Shown here piece after piece: positions 54,560 through 62,791 of a DNA stretch of 64,000 bases. The DNA comes from Arthrobacter sp. SW1 (GTDB lineage Bacteria; Actinomycetota; Actinomycetes; Actinomycetales; Micrococcaceae): the NCBI RefSeq assembly GCF_001766675.1, contig NZ_MJLT01000005.1, positions 1 to 64,000 on the forward strand, in the 5' to 3' direction. Position 1 is the stretch's first letter; each line of letters opens with the position of its first letter. Both the position numbers and the translations under genes were made by a program. The notes beneath the pieces are model-generated. The model ran no database searches. It was not told the DNA's origin and was given only the letters and a program-made list of their open reading frames with translations.

Positions 54560-55183
54560 TTAGATGATGGCGGCGCGCAGTTCCTTCGCGGCGACGCCCG
54601 GATCGTCGGCGCCGTAGATGGCACCACCGGCGACGGCGACCTCCGCACCGGCGCGCTGCACGGCGGCGATGGTGGAGAGGTTCACGCCACCGGCCACGGA
54701 GAACGGCACGCGGGCTTCCTCGCCGGCGTTCAGCAGCACGTTCAGGTCGTAGCCGGGCTGGGCCTGCTCGTCCAGGCCCGCGTGCATCTCCACGAACTTC
54801 GCACCCAGGGCGCGGACCTCCTTGGCACGGGTCACCTTGTCCTCGATGCCGATCAGGTCGACCACAACGCCTTTGTTGTGGGCCCTGGCGGCCTTGACCG
54901 CACCGGCAATGGTGGAATCGTCGGCGGCACCGAGCACGGTCACGAGGTCCGCGCCGGCCTTGAAAGCAATGTCGGCTTCGAGTTCGCCGGCGTCCATGGT
55001 CTTCAGGTCGGCGAAGACGATCTTGTCCGGGTGGGCTTCCTTGACGGCCGTGATGGCGGAGAGGCCTTCGCTCTTCACCAGCGGGGTGCCGAGCTCGATG
55101 ATGTCCACGTACTCCGCAACCTGGCCGGCCAGCTCAAGGGCGGCTTCAGTGGAGAGGACGTCGATGGCGACTTGCAGCTTCAT
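54560..55183 (-). CDS. hxlA: 3-hexulose-6-phosphate synthase (HPS)
   Basis: Condenses formaldehyde with ribulose 5-phosphate, the first step of the ribulose monophosphate (RuMP) cycle. The 207-residue length fits the family. MKLQVAIDVLSTEAAL opens the OMP-decarboxylase-like barrel, with VFADLKTMDAGELE (about 55-68), VVDLIGIEDK, FVEMHAGLDEQ and PFSVAGGVNLSTI (phosphate site) in order. It is followed on the same strand by the strong terminator. The ATG at 55183 is chosen over one 6 bases upstream. In non-methylotrophs this pair mainly detoxifies formaldehyde. Confidence 0.93.
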   Translation of the reverse strand: MKLQVAIDVLSTEAALELAGQVAEYVDIIELGTPLVKSEGLSAITAVKEAHPDKIVFADLKTMDAGELEADIAFKAGADLVTVLGAADDSTIAGAVKAARAHNKGVVVDLIGIEDKVTRAKEVRALGAKFVEMHAGLDEQAQPGYDLNVLLNAGEEARVPFSVAGGVNLSTIAAVQRAGAEVAVAGGAIYGADDPGVAAKELRAAII

Positions 55184-55243
55184 GGGCATCTCTTTCTTGT
55201 TGCGGGAGCTTATGGGTGGTTTACGGCGTGGCACCGCGTGGGC

Positions 55244-55876
55244 CTATTCGAGGTTCGCGTGACGGAGCCAGAGTTCCTCGGCCGGGGTGGCGTCGTGGTC
55301 CCAGAGGGTCTGGAAAACGGCTTCCGAGGCCAGGAAAAGCACCTGCTCGAAGAGGCTTCCCGAATACTGCGCGGACAGCGCGGAGCCGTGGTCCGTTTTC
55401 TGCGCCGCGGGAATGGTGACCACGACGTCGGCCAGTTCCGCGAGCGGCGAGTCCGGGTTTGCGGTGTACACAGCCAGGCGGGCGCCGGCTTTCGCCGCCG
55501 TCTGCGCCGCGCGCACCACGCCGGACGTGATGCCCGATCCAGAGGCCAGCAGCAGCACATCGCCCGAACGGATGGCGGGCGTGGTGGTATCGCCAGCAAT
55601 GTGGACGTCCAGGCCCAGGTGCATCAGGCGCATGGCTGCCATCCGCAGGACCAGGCCGCTGCGGCCCGCCCCCGCCACGAACACGCGCTGCGCACCACGC
55701 AGTTCACCGGCCAGCAGGGCGAGCTGTCCGGGGTTGATCCCGGCAGCAGTCCGGGTGATCTCTTCCTGCACGAGGGCAAGGTTGGAACGGATCAGGCGGG
55801 AGGCTTGTTCGGACGCTGCCTCTTCGGAAACGGCGTCTCCTGAAACGGCGGCGACTGCCTCGACCGTGAGGGTCAT
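55244..55876 (-). CDS. hxlB: 6-phospho-3-hexuloisomerase (PHI), SIS domain
   Basis: Isomerises hexulose 6-phosphate to fructose 6-phosphate, the second RuMP step. The 210-residue protein has VFVAGAGRSGLVLRMAAMRLMHLG (sugar-phosphate loop), the SGSGITSGVVRAAQTA motif and SLFEQVLFLASEAVF at the C-terminus, all PHI-type SIS features. AGGAGG 7 bases before the ATG indicates good expression. It precedes hxlA in one operon, 60 bases apart, and is divergent from the LuxR-type regulator. Confidence 0.93.
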   Translation of the reverse strand: MTLTVEAVAAVSGDAVSEEAASEQASRLIRSNLALVQEEITRTAAGINPGQLALLAGELRGAQRVFVAGAGRSGLVLRMAAMRLMHLGLDVHIAGDTTTPAIRSGDVLLLASGSGITSGVVRAAQTAAKAGARLAVYTANPDSPLAELADVVVTIPAAQKTDHGSALSAQYSGSLFEQVLFLASEAVFQTLWDHDATPAEELWLRHANLE

Positions 55877-55930
55877 GCCTTGCCTCCTGTTCTGCCCTGA
55901 ACGACTTCGTTGATCCATGGTCGCGTCCCT

Positions 55931-55986
55931 GAACGGGTAGGAAGAACAGCGATGATGGGCAGTAATGGCTACCCGTTCGGGTAGCC
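55931..55986. promoter_or_regulatory. palindromic operator candidate between hxlB and the LuxR-type gene
   Basis: GGCTACCCGTTCGGGTAGCC (55967-55986) is a perfect inverted repeat with 9-base arms and a 2-base centre. GAACGGGTAG at 55931-55940 is also the exact complement of CTACCCGTTC at 55969-55978. The TACCCG half site resembles NarL-type heptamers, so the site is the likely target of the divergent regulator. Confidence 0.65.
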
Positions 55987-56017
55987 GGGAGCCGGATTGG
56001 GCGGTTATCGTGGCGGG

Positions 56018-57361
56018 ATGACCACTGCGCCTGCTGCCACCACCGCGCCCGTCCGGGACGCCGCGCCCGCTGCCTACACTGCGCACCAGGAACTGCTCGA
56101 CGCCGTCGCCGCCTTGGTGAATGCGCCCCTGCTGAGCATCGCCGAGCGTTTGCGGCAGGCCGTGCTGCCCTACGCCGGCAACAGCGCGCTGATCATCTTC
56201 ACCGAGGACTGCACCGGCCGTCCGCAAAAGAAGGCCGGGGCCGAGGCCATCATCAGCAGGGTGTCCGTCCCCGAACTGGACCAGCTGCGTGCACGCATTC
56301 CGGACTCCTGGACCCCGGAACAGGGCCCATGGGAAGGCACGGCCGTCATCGCGGGCCAGGAACACCCGGTCCTGGCCCTCCCCTCGGAGACCAACGCCCT
56401 CCTCACCCTGACGTCCCCGCAGCTTCCGTCCGACAGCGCAAAGCGGGCCGAGGCACTCAGGATGCTGGACTACCTGTGGCGGCTGGCAGCCCGCCGCATC
56501 CGCGAAAAGGTGGCGGACGCTCCGCCGTCGTACTTGCTGGAATCCCGCGCGGCCTCCGCCGAACGGCTCCGCGTCACCGCCGAATTGGTGGACCGGCACT
56601 CCACCACCCTCGAAACCCTCCTGGCGGCGCTGCGTTCGAACAGCCTGGACGACGCCGCGGCGCGGCGGAACGTCACGGATCTCGCCGTTAAGGCACTCGT
56701 GGAACTCCGCACCGTCAGCGACCGCACCACCGACCTGGTGGAAGAACCGGTGGCCACGGCCTTCGAGCGGCTCCGCGAGGAGCTGCGCCCCCTGACGCAT
56801 TTCAGCGGCATCGACGTGCAGTTCATCGAGCCGCCGGTCAACGGCCGCGCCCTGCCCGGCGAGGTGGCCCACGCGGCACGGGCGATCGTGCGCGGACTGG
56901 TGCTGGCGATCGTCGAACAGCCGCAGGTGCGGCGCGTGCGCGCCCAGTGGGATTGCGACGGCGAGAACCTGCTGATCAACGTCCGCGACGACGGCCAGGG
57001 GGAACTGTCCGCCGACTCACCCAACATCGCGCGCCTCAACGCGCGGGTGGCTGCGCTGAACGGCCGGATGAACATGGAGGTGATGGCCGGCTGGGGCGCC
57101 GATGTGCAGGTGGTCCTGCCGCTGGACCCGCCGTCCGCTCCGGTGGCCGACGCTGATGGATGGGGCCTGGCCGAACGCGAAATGGAGGTCCTCCAGCTGC
57201 TCGCGGCGGGCCAGCGCAACCGGGCCATCTCCGCAAAGCTGTTCATCAGCGAAAACACGGTCAAATTCCACCTGCGGAACATCTTCCGGAAACTCGGCGT
57301 CAGCTCCCGCACCGAGGCGATCGCCCTGGCGCACAGCCACGGGATCCGCGCCCACTCCTAG
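56018..57361 (+). CDS. LuxR-family regulator with degenerate histidine-kinase-like sensor
   Basis: A 447-residue protein. An N-terminal GAF-like segment (about 20-165) is followed by a helical HisKA_3-like region in which the usual ELHD is ELVD (189-192), a HATPase-like fold retaining RDDGQG (323-328), and a C-terminal LuxR/NarL HTH (about 385-440, with [21 protein letters not shown]). The phospho-acceptor His is missing and the N-box is poorly conserved, so it should act as a one-piece ligand or redox sensor, not a kinase. It is divergent from hxlBA and upstream of the ankyrin-FdrA operon. The ATG at 56018 is chosen. Confidence 0.85.
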   Translation: MTTAPAATTAPVRDAAPAAYTAHQELLDAVAALVNAPLLSIAERLRQAVLPYAGNSALIIFTEDCTGRPQKKAGAEAIISRVSVPELDQLRARIPDSWTPEQGPWEGTAVIAGQEHPVLALPSETNALLTLTSPQLPSDSAKRAEALRMLDYLWRLAARRIREKVADAPPSYLLESRAASAERLRVTAELVDRHSTTLETLLAALRSNSLDDAAARRNVTDLAVKALVELRTVSDRTTDLVEEPVATAFERLREELRPLTHFSGIDVQFIEPPVNGRALPGEVAHAARAIVRGLVLAIVEQPQVRRVRAQWDCDGENLLINVRDDGQGELSADSPNIARLNARVAALNGRMNMEVMAGWGADVQVVLPLDPPSAPVADADGWGLAEREMEVLQLLAAGQRNRAISAKLFISENTVKFHLRNIFRKLGVSSRTEAIALAHSHGIRAHS

Positions 57362-57402
57362 ACATTTCCTGACGCTGCCACGCGTCACAAACTGCGCGGA
57401 GT

Positions 57403-57500
57403 GGTATACCCCAAGCGGAAATCTCCTTATTTTCGCACTATTATCGCATCTCCTACGGGCCATACGTATCATTTGGTATACCGCATTGCCCTACCCCAAG
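57403..57500. promoter_or_regulatory. promoter region with paired GGTATACC and TACCCCAAG motifs
   Basis: Two GGTATACC palindromes (57403-57410, 57475-57482) and two TACCCCAAG motifs (57407-57415, 57492-57500) lie in the 149-base gap before the ankyrin gene. The TACCCC core is close to the TACCCG half sites upstream. They look like regulator sites arranged in tandem for the downstream operon. Confidence 0.5.
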
Positions 57501-57510
57501 GAGAACATCG

Positions 57511-58119
57511 ATGACCGACTCACAGACTGCCAACGAGGCCTACCTCGTCGCCGCAGCCGCCGGAGACCTGGAAGGCGTCCGTGCCGCCCTCGCTGATGGC
57601 GCCGACAAGAACGCCGTTGACCGCGAGGAAGCCACCGCCATCCTGCGGGCCGCCCGCGGCGGACACCTCGACGTCGTCCGCGCCCTCATCGCCGAGGGAG
57701 TCGACATCGACGCTCAGGACCAGACCTGCGCCAACCCGTTCATCTTCGGCTGCCTCAACGACAAGCTGGAACTGGTCAAGATCATGGTCGAGGCCGGCAC
57801 CGACCTCAAGCGCCTGACCCGCATGGGCGGCAACGGCCTGACCCCCGCCGCCGAGAAGGGCTTCCTTGAGCTGGTCCGCTACCTGCTCGAGAACACCAAC
57901 ATCAACGTCAACCTGACCAACAACCTCGGCTGGACCGCGCTGATCGAGACCATCATCCTCGGCGACGGCGGACCGGTGCGCCAGGAACTCGTGGAGCTCC
58001 TGCTCAAGCACGGCGCCAAGCCCGGCATGCCCGATAAGTGGGGCGTCCCGCCCATCGAGCTGGCCCGCGAGCGCGGCTACACCGAGATCGTCAGCATCCT
58101 CGAGCGCTACCAGGCCTAA
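57511..58119 (+). CDS. ankyrin-repeat protein, first gene of the FdrA operon
   Basis: A 202-residue cytosolic protein composed of about five ankyrin repeats, with NEAYLVAAAAGDLEGVRAAL and RGGHLDVVRALIAEGVDIDA, GFLELVRYLLENTN and RGYTEIVSILERYQ as typical repeat helices. It has no signal peptide or catalytic domain, so it is probably a protein-binding adaptor. An AAGGAG site precedes the ATG, and the fdrA-like gene starts 32 bases after its stop. A partner role for the carbamoyltransferase-like subunits is inferred from the operon. Confidence 0.85.
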   Translation: MTDSQTANEAYLVAAAAGDLEGVRAALADGADKNAVDREEATAILRAARGGHLDVVRALIAEGVDIDAQDQTCANPFIFGCLNDKLELVKIMVEAGTDLKRLTRMGGNGLTPAAEKGFLELVRYLLENTNINVNLTNNLGWTALIETIILGDGGPVRQELVELLLKHGAKPGMPDKWGVPPIELARERGYTEIVSILERYQA

Positions 58120-58151
58120 GGGCCTCCACCCTCGTCCCGGAAAGGAAAACG

Positions 58152-59699
58152 ATGACCAGGCACATCGATATCAGGAAAAACACCTACCTCGACTCGGTCT
58201 CGCTCATGTCCATGAGCACCAAGGCCAACGCGCTCGAGGGAGTCAGCCAGGCGTTCATCGCCATGGCAACGCCGATGAACAAGGAAGTTCTGGCGAACCT
58301 CAACATCACCGACCCCGCCATCGAGGCAGCCAAGCCCAGCGACCTGATGATCATCGTCGACGCCGCCGATGACCAGCTGGACAACGCGATCTCCGGCGTC
58401 GAAGACATCCTGGCCCGCAAGAACAGCGGCGGCGCGGATGCCGCGGCCGTGCGCTACCGCACCCTGGACGGCGCCTTCGAGGAAGCCGCCGACACCAACC
58501 TGGTGATCATCTCCGTCAACGGCGCCTTCGCCGCACGCGAGGCCCGCAAGGCGCTCAACGCCGGCAAGCACGTGATGATCTTCTCCGACAACGTCTCCGT
58601 TGAAGACGAGGTCGAGCTGAAGACCCTGGCCCACGAAAAGGGCCTGCTGGTCATGGGCCCGGACTGCGGCACCGCCATCATCAACGGCACCGGCCTGGCC
58701 TTCGCCAACGCCGTGCGCCGTGGCAGCATCGGCATCGTGGGAGCTTCCGGCACCGGCAGCCAGGAAGTTTCCGTCCGCGTGCACGACTTCGGCGGCGGCG
58801 TCTCCCAGCTGATCGGCACCGGCGGACGCGACCTGTCCACCGAAGTCGGCGGCATCTCCATGATCGACGGCATCCGCGCCCTCGACGCCGACCCCGAGAC
58901 CAAGGTCATCCTGGTCGTCTCCAAGCCCCCGGCGGAAGAGGTCGCGGACAAGGTCCTGGCCGTCGCCGGCGCCGCGTCGAAGCCCGTCATCGTGACCTTC
59001 CTTGGCTCCACCCGCACCGAATCCGGCTACGACAACGTCAAGCTCGTCTCCGGCACCAAGCCTGCCGCCGCGGCAGCCGTCATCGCCTCCGGCGTCGACG
59101 AGTCCACCCTGGACATGCACCCGCTCAACCTGCCGCTTATCGCGGAAGTCCAGGCGAAGCTGGCGCCCGAACAGAAGTACGTCCGCGGCCTGTTCTGCGG
59201 CGGCACGCTCTGCGACGAAGCCATGTTCGCTGCCCTGGCCAAGTACGACAACGTGTACTCCAACATCCAGAAGGATCCCTCCTACACGATGGGCGCCACG
59301 GACGCGTCCAAGGAGCACACCTACCTGGACATGGGCGACGACGACTTCACCGACGGCCGCCCGCACCCCATGATCGACCCCTCCCTGCGCCTGCAGCGCC
59401 TGGTCCAGGAAGCCGATGATCCCGAGGTGGGCGTCATCGCCATGGACTTCATCGTGGGCTTCGGCTCCCACGAGGACCCGGTGGGCGTGACCATCCCGGC
59501 CATCAAGGAAGCCAAGGCCAAGGCCGAGGCCCGCGGCCAGCACCTGGAAATCCTGGGCTACGTGCTCGGCACCGACCTGGACACCCCCGCCGTGGAAGAC
59601 CAGATCGCCCAGCTCGAAGCCGCCGGCGTCACCATCGCCTCCTCCTCCACCAACCTCGGGCTCCTGGCCCGCGAATTCGTCGCGAAGGGTAACAACTGA
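58152..59699 (+). CDS. FdrA-like protein (acyl-CoA synthetase fold, carbamoyltransferase subunit homologue)
   Basis: A 515-residue homologue of E. coli FdrA, which has a succinyl-CoA-synthetase-like fold. Visible are the CoA-binding-like GIVGASGTGSQEVSVRVHD (about 196-214), the following GTGGRDLS, and the second-domain LFCGGTLCDEAMF. E. coli FdrA with YlbE and YlbF forms oxamate carbamoyltransferase of anaerobic allantoin use. The catalytic His of CoA synthetases is not apparent. The start at ATG 58152 follows AAAGGAAA. It overlaps the DUF1116 start by one base. Confidence 0.87.
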   Translation: MTRHIDIRKNTYLDSVSLMSMSTKANALEGVSQAFIAMATPMNKEVLANLNITDPAIEAAKPSDLMIIVDAADDQLDNAISGVEDILARKNSGGADAAAVRYRTLDGAFEEAADTNLVIISVNGAFAAREARKALNAGKHVMIFSDNVSVEDEVELKTLAHEKGLLVMGPDCGTAIINGTGLAFANAVRRGSIGIVGASGTGSQEVSVRVHDFGGGVSQLIGTGGRDLSTEVGGISMIDGIRALDADPETKVILVVSKPPAEEVADKVLAVAGAASKPVIVTFLGSTRTESGYDNVKLVSGTKPAAAAAVIASGVDESTLDMHPLNLPLIAEVQAKLAPEQKYVRGLFCGGTLCDEAMFAALAKYDNVYSNIQKDPSYTMGATDASKEHTYLDMGDDDFTDGRPHPMIDPSLRLQRLVQEADDPEVGVIAMDFIVGFGSHEDPVGVTIPAIKEAKAKAEARGQHLEILGYVLGTDLDTPAVEDQIAQLEAAGVTIASSSTNLGLLAREFVAKGNN

Positions 59700-61123
59700 T
59701 GAGCGTCAACGATCTGTTCAGCTCCGACCTCAAGCCGGTCAACCTCGGCCTGGACATGTTCGCCGATGACCTGCGGGCACAGGGCGCCACGCCGGTCCTC
59801 ATGGACTGGACCCCGCCGGGCGGCGGCGACCCGGAGATCATCTCCGCCCTGGGCCGCCTCGAACGCCCCGAAATTGCCGAAAAGATCGACGCCGCCAACC
59901 AGGAAGCGCTCAGCCGCATCCTGGCCGCGCAGCCGTTCCTCGACGGATTCGGCCAGGCGATCGACACCGTTCCGGGCATGACCAAGACCACCATCCTGCA
60001 CTCCGGCCCGCCCATCACCTGGGAGCGCATGTGCGGCCCCATGAAGGGTGCCGTCACCGGTGCGCTGGTGTTCGAAGGCCTGGCCAAGGACCTGGACGAA
60101 GCCGGCGAACTCGCGGCCTCCGGCGAGATCACCTTCTCCCCGTGCCACGAACACCAGTCGGTCGGTTCCATGGCAGGTGTGACCAGTGCCAGCATGTGGG
60201 TCCACAAGGTCACCAACCGCACGCACGGCAACACCGCTTACACCAACCTGTCCGAACAGCTCTCCAAGATCCTGCGCTTCGGTGCCAACGACCAGAGCGT
60301 CATCGACCGCCTGAACTGGATGCGCGACGTCTTCGGCCCGGTCCTCTCCGAGGCCATGAAGCTCAACGAGGACGGCCTGGACCTGCGCCTCATGCTGTCC
60401 CAGGCCCTGCACATGGGCGACGAGGCACACAACCGCAACGTTGCCGGCACCACCCTGCTCATCCAGGCGCTGGCCCCGTACATCCTCGAAACGGACTTCA
60501 CCACCAAGGAAAAGCGCGAGGTCTTCGACTTCGTGGCCTCCTCGGACTACTTCTCCGGCCCCACCTGGATGGTCACCGCCAAGGCCGCCATGGACGCAGC
60601 CAACGGCATCGAAAACTCCACCGTGGTCACCACCATGGCGCGCAACGGCGTCGACTTCGGCATCCGGGTCTCCGGCACCGGCGGCCAGTGGTTCACCGGC
60701 CCCGCGCAGCAGGTGGTCGGCCCGATGTTCGCCGGCTACACCCCGGCCGACTCCGGCCTGGACATGGGCGACTCCGCGATCACCGAAACCTACGGCATCG
60801 GCGGCTTCGCCATGGCCGCGGCGCCGGCGATCGTGGCCCTCGTGGGCGGCACCGTCCAGGAGGCCATGGGCTACTCCAAGACCATGAACGCCATCACCAC
60901 GGGCAACAACCCGAACGTGACCATCCCGGCGCTGGACTTCATGGGCGTCCCCAGCGGCATCGACGTCCGCAAGGTCATCGAAACGGGCATCCTGCCGCTG
61001 ATCAACACCGCGATCGCACACAAGGATCCGGGCATCGGCATGATCGGCGCCGGCATCGTCCACCCGCCGGTCGAGGCATTCCAGCAGGCGCTCCTTGAGC
61101 TCTCCCGCCGGATCGCGCAATGA
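59699..61123 (+). CDS. DUF1116 protein (YlbE/YahG-like)
   Basis: A 474-residue protein of the DUF1116 family; E. coli YlbE is the corresponding subunit of the oxamate carbamoyltransferase. The N-terminus is PVNLGLDMFADDLRAQGATPVLMDWTPPGGG-like (PVNLGLDMF, MDWTPPGGGD), with CHEHQSVGSMAGVTSASMWV and MARNGVDFGIRVSGTGGQWF as conserved blocks. It overlaps the fdrA-like gene by 1 base and the permease gene by 4 bases (ATGA), so the operon is translationally coupled. The reaction and substrate in this organism are not known. Confidence 0.88.
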   Translation: MSVNDLFSSDLKPVNLGLDMFADDLRAQGATPVLMDWTPPGGGDPEIISALGRLERPEIAEKIDAANQEALSRILAAQPFLDGFGQAIDTVPGMTKTTILHSGPPITWERMCGPMKGAVTGALVFEGLAKDLDEAGELAASGEITFSPCHEHQSVGSMAGVTSASMWVHKVTNRTHGNTAYTNLSEQLSKILRFGANDQSVIDRLNWMRDVFGPVLSEAMKLNEDGLDLRLMLSQALHMGDEAHNRNVAGTTLLIQALAPYILETDFTTKEKREVFDFVASSDYFSGPTWMVTAKAAMDAANGIENSTVVTTMARNGVDFGIRVSGTGGQWFTGPAQQVVGPMFAGYTPADSGLDMGDSAITETYGIGGFAMAAAPAIVALVGGTVQEAMGYSKTMNAITTGNNPNVTIPALDFMGVPSGIDVRKVIETGILPLINTAIAHKDPGIGMIGAGIVHPPVEAFQQALLELSRRIAQ

Positions 61124-62697
61124 GCACGGCCCTCGCCGAAACCGGCCTGAAGTGGTGGAAGAAGGGTGACGTAGCGGCCTACTTCGGCCTGTTCACGAAC
61201 AACCTCACCAACCTCCTCACCATGACGGCGCTGCTCACCGTGGTGGTGGGCCTCCCCGCGGAACTGGTGGTCGGGCGCATCGCCCCGGCTTTCGGCCTGG
61301 CGATCCTGGTCGCCTCCGTGGCGTACGTGACGTTTGCGCGGCAGCTGGCCAAGAAGGAAGGACGCGGCGACGTCGTGGCCCTGCCTTCCGGCCCCAGCGC
61401 GCCGTCGATCTTCACCGTCACGTTCCTCGTGCTGCTGCCCGTGTACCGGGAAACGCAGAACGCTGAACTGACGCTCGGCATCGCCCTGGTGTGGGGCTTC
61501 GCCGAAGGCGCCATCCTGTTCGCTGGCTCCTTCGTGGGCGACTGGCTGCGCCGCGCCGTTCCCCGCACGGTGCTCCTTGCCTGCCTCGCCGGCCTTGGCC
61601 TGCTGCTGCTGGCCATGAACCCGATGCTGCAGGCCTTCCAGTTCCCGGTGGTCGCCTTCGTGGTGCTGGTGCTCGTGTTCATGAACTGGTTCGGCCGTTC
61701 GCCGTTCCTGAAGAAGATCCCCACCGGCCTGCTCCTGCTGGTGGTGGGCACCGCCCTCGCGTGGGCCTTCGGCCTGCAGTCGCCCGAAGCCATCACCAAG
61801 GCCCTGGCGCACGCCGGCTACCACCCGCCCACCGTGCACATCACCACCTTCATCGAAGGCCTGGCACACGCCGGTCCGCACCTCGCTTCGGCCGTGCCGC
61901 TGGCGCTGGCGAACTACGTGTTCGACCTTGAGAACATCGAATCCGCGGAAGCCGCGGGCGACCGTTACAAGGCCCGCCCGGTGATGCTCGCCAACGGCAG
62001 CTCCTCGATGATCGGCGCCCTCATGGGCAACCCCTTCCCGGTCACCGTGTACGTGGGCCACACCGCGTACAAAGAAATGGGCGCCGGCATCGGCTACACC
62101 CTGCTCAACGGCATCACGATGTTCCTGGTGGGCCTCTTCGGCCTTGGCGCACTGCTGCTGTCCATCATCCCGATGGCGGCCATCGCTCCGATCCTGATCT
62201 ACATCGGCATCGTGACGGCCAACCAGGCGGTGCGCGAGACCCCGAAGCCGGAAGTTCCGGTCATCTTTGTGGCCTTGTTCCCCTGGATCGCCAACTGGGC
62301 GAACACCCTGGTAGGCAACACGCTCAAGGCCGCGGGCACCACCGTGGGCGAGGTCGGTGCACAGGCCCTGAACGGGGCCGGCACCTTCTTCACGGGCATC
62401 GCCCACCTCGGTGCGGGCGCTCCGCTGTCCTCGCTGCTGTGGGGCTGCATCGCGATCTTCGCCATCCGGAACAAGTCGGTCCACGGCATCGTGGCTGCGG
62501 TGATCGCAGCCACCCTGGCCTTCTTCGGCGTCATCCACCAGCCTGTTCCGGGCTTCGGTGAATCGCAGAACACGTTCATGATGAGCTACCTGATGGTGGC
62601 GGCGCTCTTCGGGGCCAAGCTGCTCCAGGACCGCATGATGCGTGAAAAGGAACCGCCGCGGGAACTCGCCCTGGCAGGCGAACAGTCCGGCGAGTAA
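61120..62697 (+). CDS. xanthine/uracil permease-family membrane transporter
   Basis: A 525-residue transporter with about 13 helices of the NCS2/AzgA-like group. The TNNLTNLLTMTALLTVVVGLP start, VALPSGPSAPSIFTVTFLVL, and GNPFPVTVYVGHTAYKEMGAG segments occupy the positions of the substrate-binding half-helices. The N-terminus is short and the C-terminus polar. It ends the ankyrin-FdrA-DUF1116 operon and is expected to import the substrate, perhaps a purine or ureide. Confidence 0.86.
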   Translation: MSTALAETGLKWWKKGDVAAYFGLFTNNLTNLLTMTALLTVVVGLPAELVVGRIAPAFGLAILVASVAYVTFARQLAKKEGRGDVVALPSGPSAPSIFTVTFLVLLPVYRETQNAELTLGIALVWGFAEGAILFAGSFVGDWLRRAVPRTVLLACLAGLGLLLLAMNPMLQAFQFPVVAFVVLVLVFMNWFGRSPFLKKIPTGLLLLVVGTALAWAFGLQSPEAITKALAHAGYHPPTVHITTFIEGLAHAGPHLASAVPLALANYVFDLENIESAEAAGDRYKARPVMLANGSSSMIGALMGNPFPVTVYVGHTAYKEMGAGIGYTLLNGITMFLVGLFGLGALLLSIIPMAAIAPILIYIGIVTANQAVRETPKPEVPVIFVALFPWIANWANTLVGNTLKAAGTTVGEVGAQALNGAGTFFTGIAHLGAGAPLSSLLWGCIAIFAIRNKSVHGIVAAVIAATLAFFGVIHQPVPGFGESQNTFMMSYLMVAALFGAKLLQDRMMREKEPPRELALAGEQSGE

Positions 62698-62714
62698 GCG
62701 GCAATACAGCGGCT

Positions 62715-62746
62715 GTGGCCGGGGAGGAGCGATCCTTCCCGGCCAC
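62715..62746. terminator. hairpin between the permease and HAD genes
   Basis: GTGGCCGGGGA (62715-62725) pairs with TTCCCGGCCAC (62736-62746), one mismatch, between convergent genes; outer ATACA/TGTAT bases extend it. No clear T-run follows. Confidence 0.6.
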
Positions 62747-62791
62747 GGTTGTATCGCGGGCCGGGAAGGTGGGCGGCGCGGGGAAGCCGGT

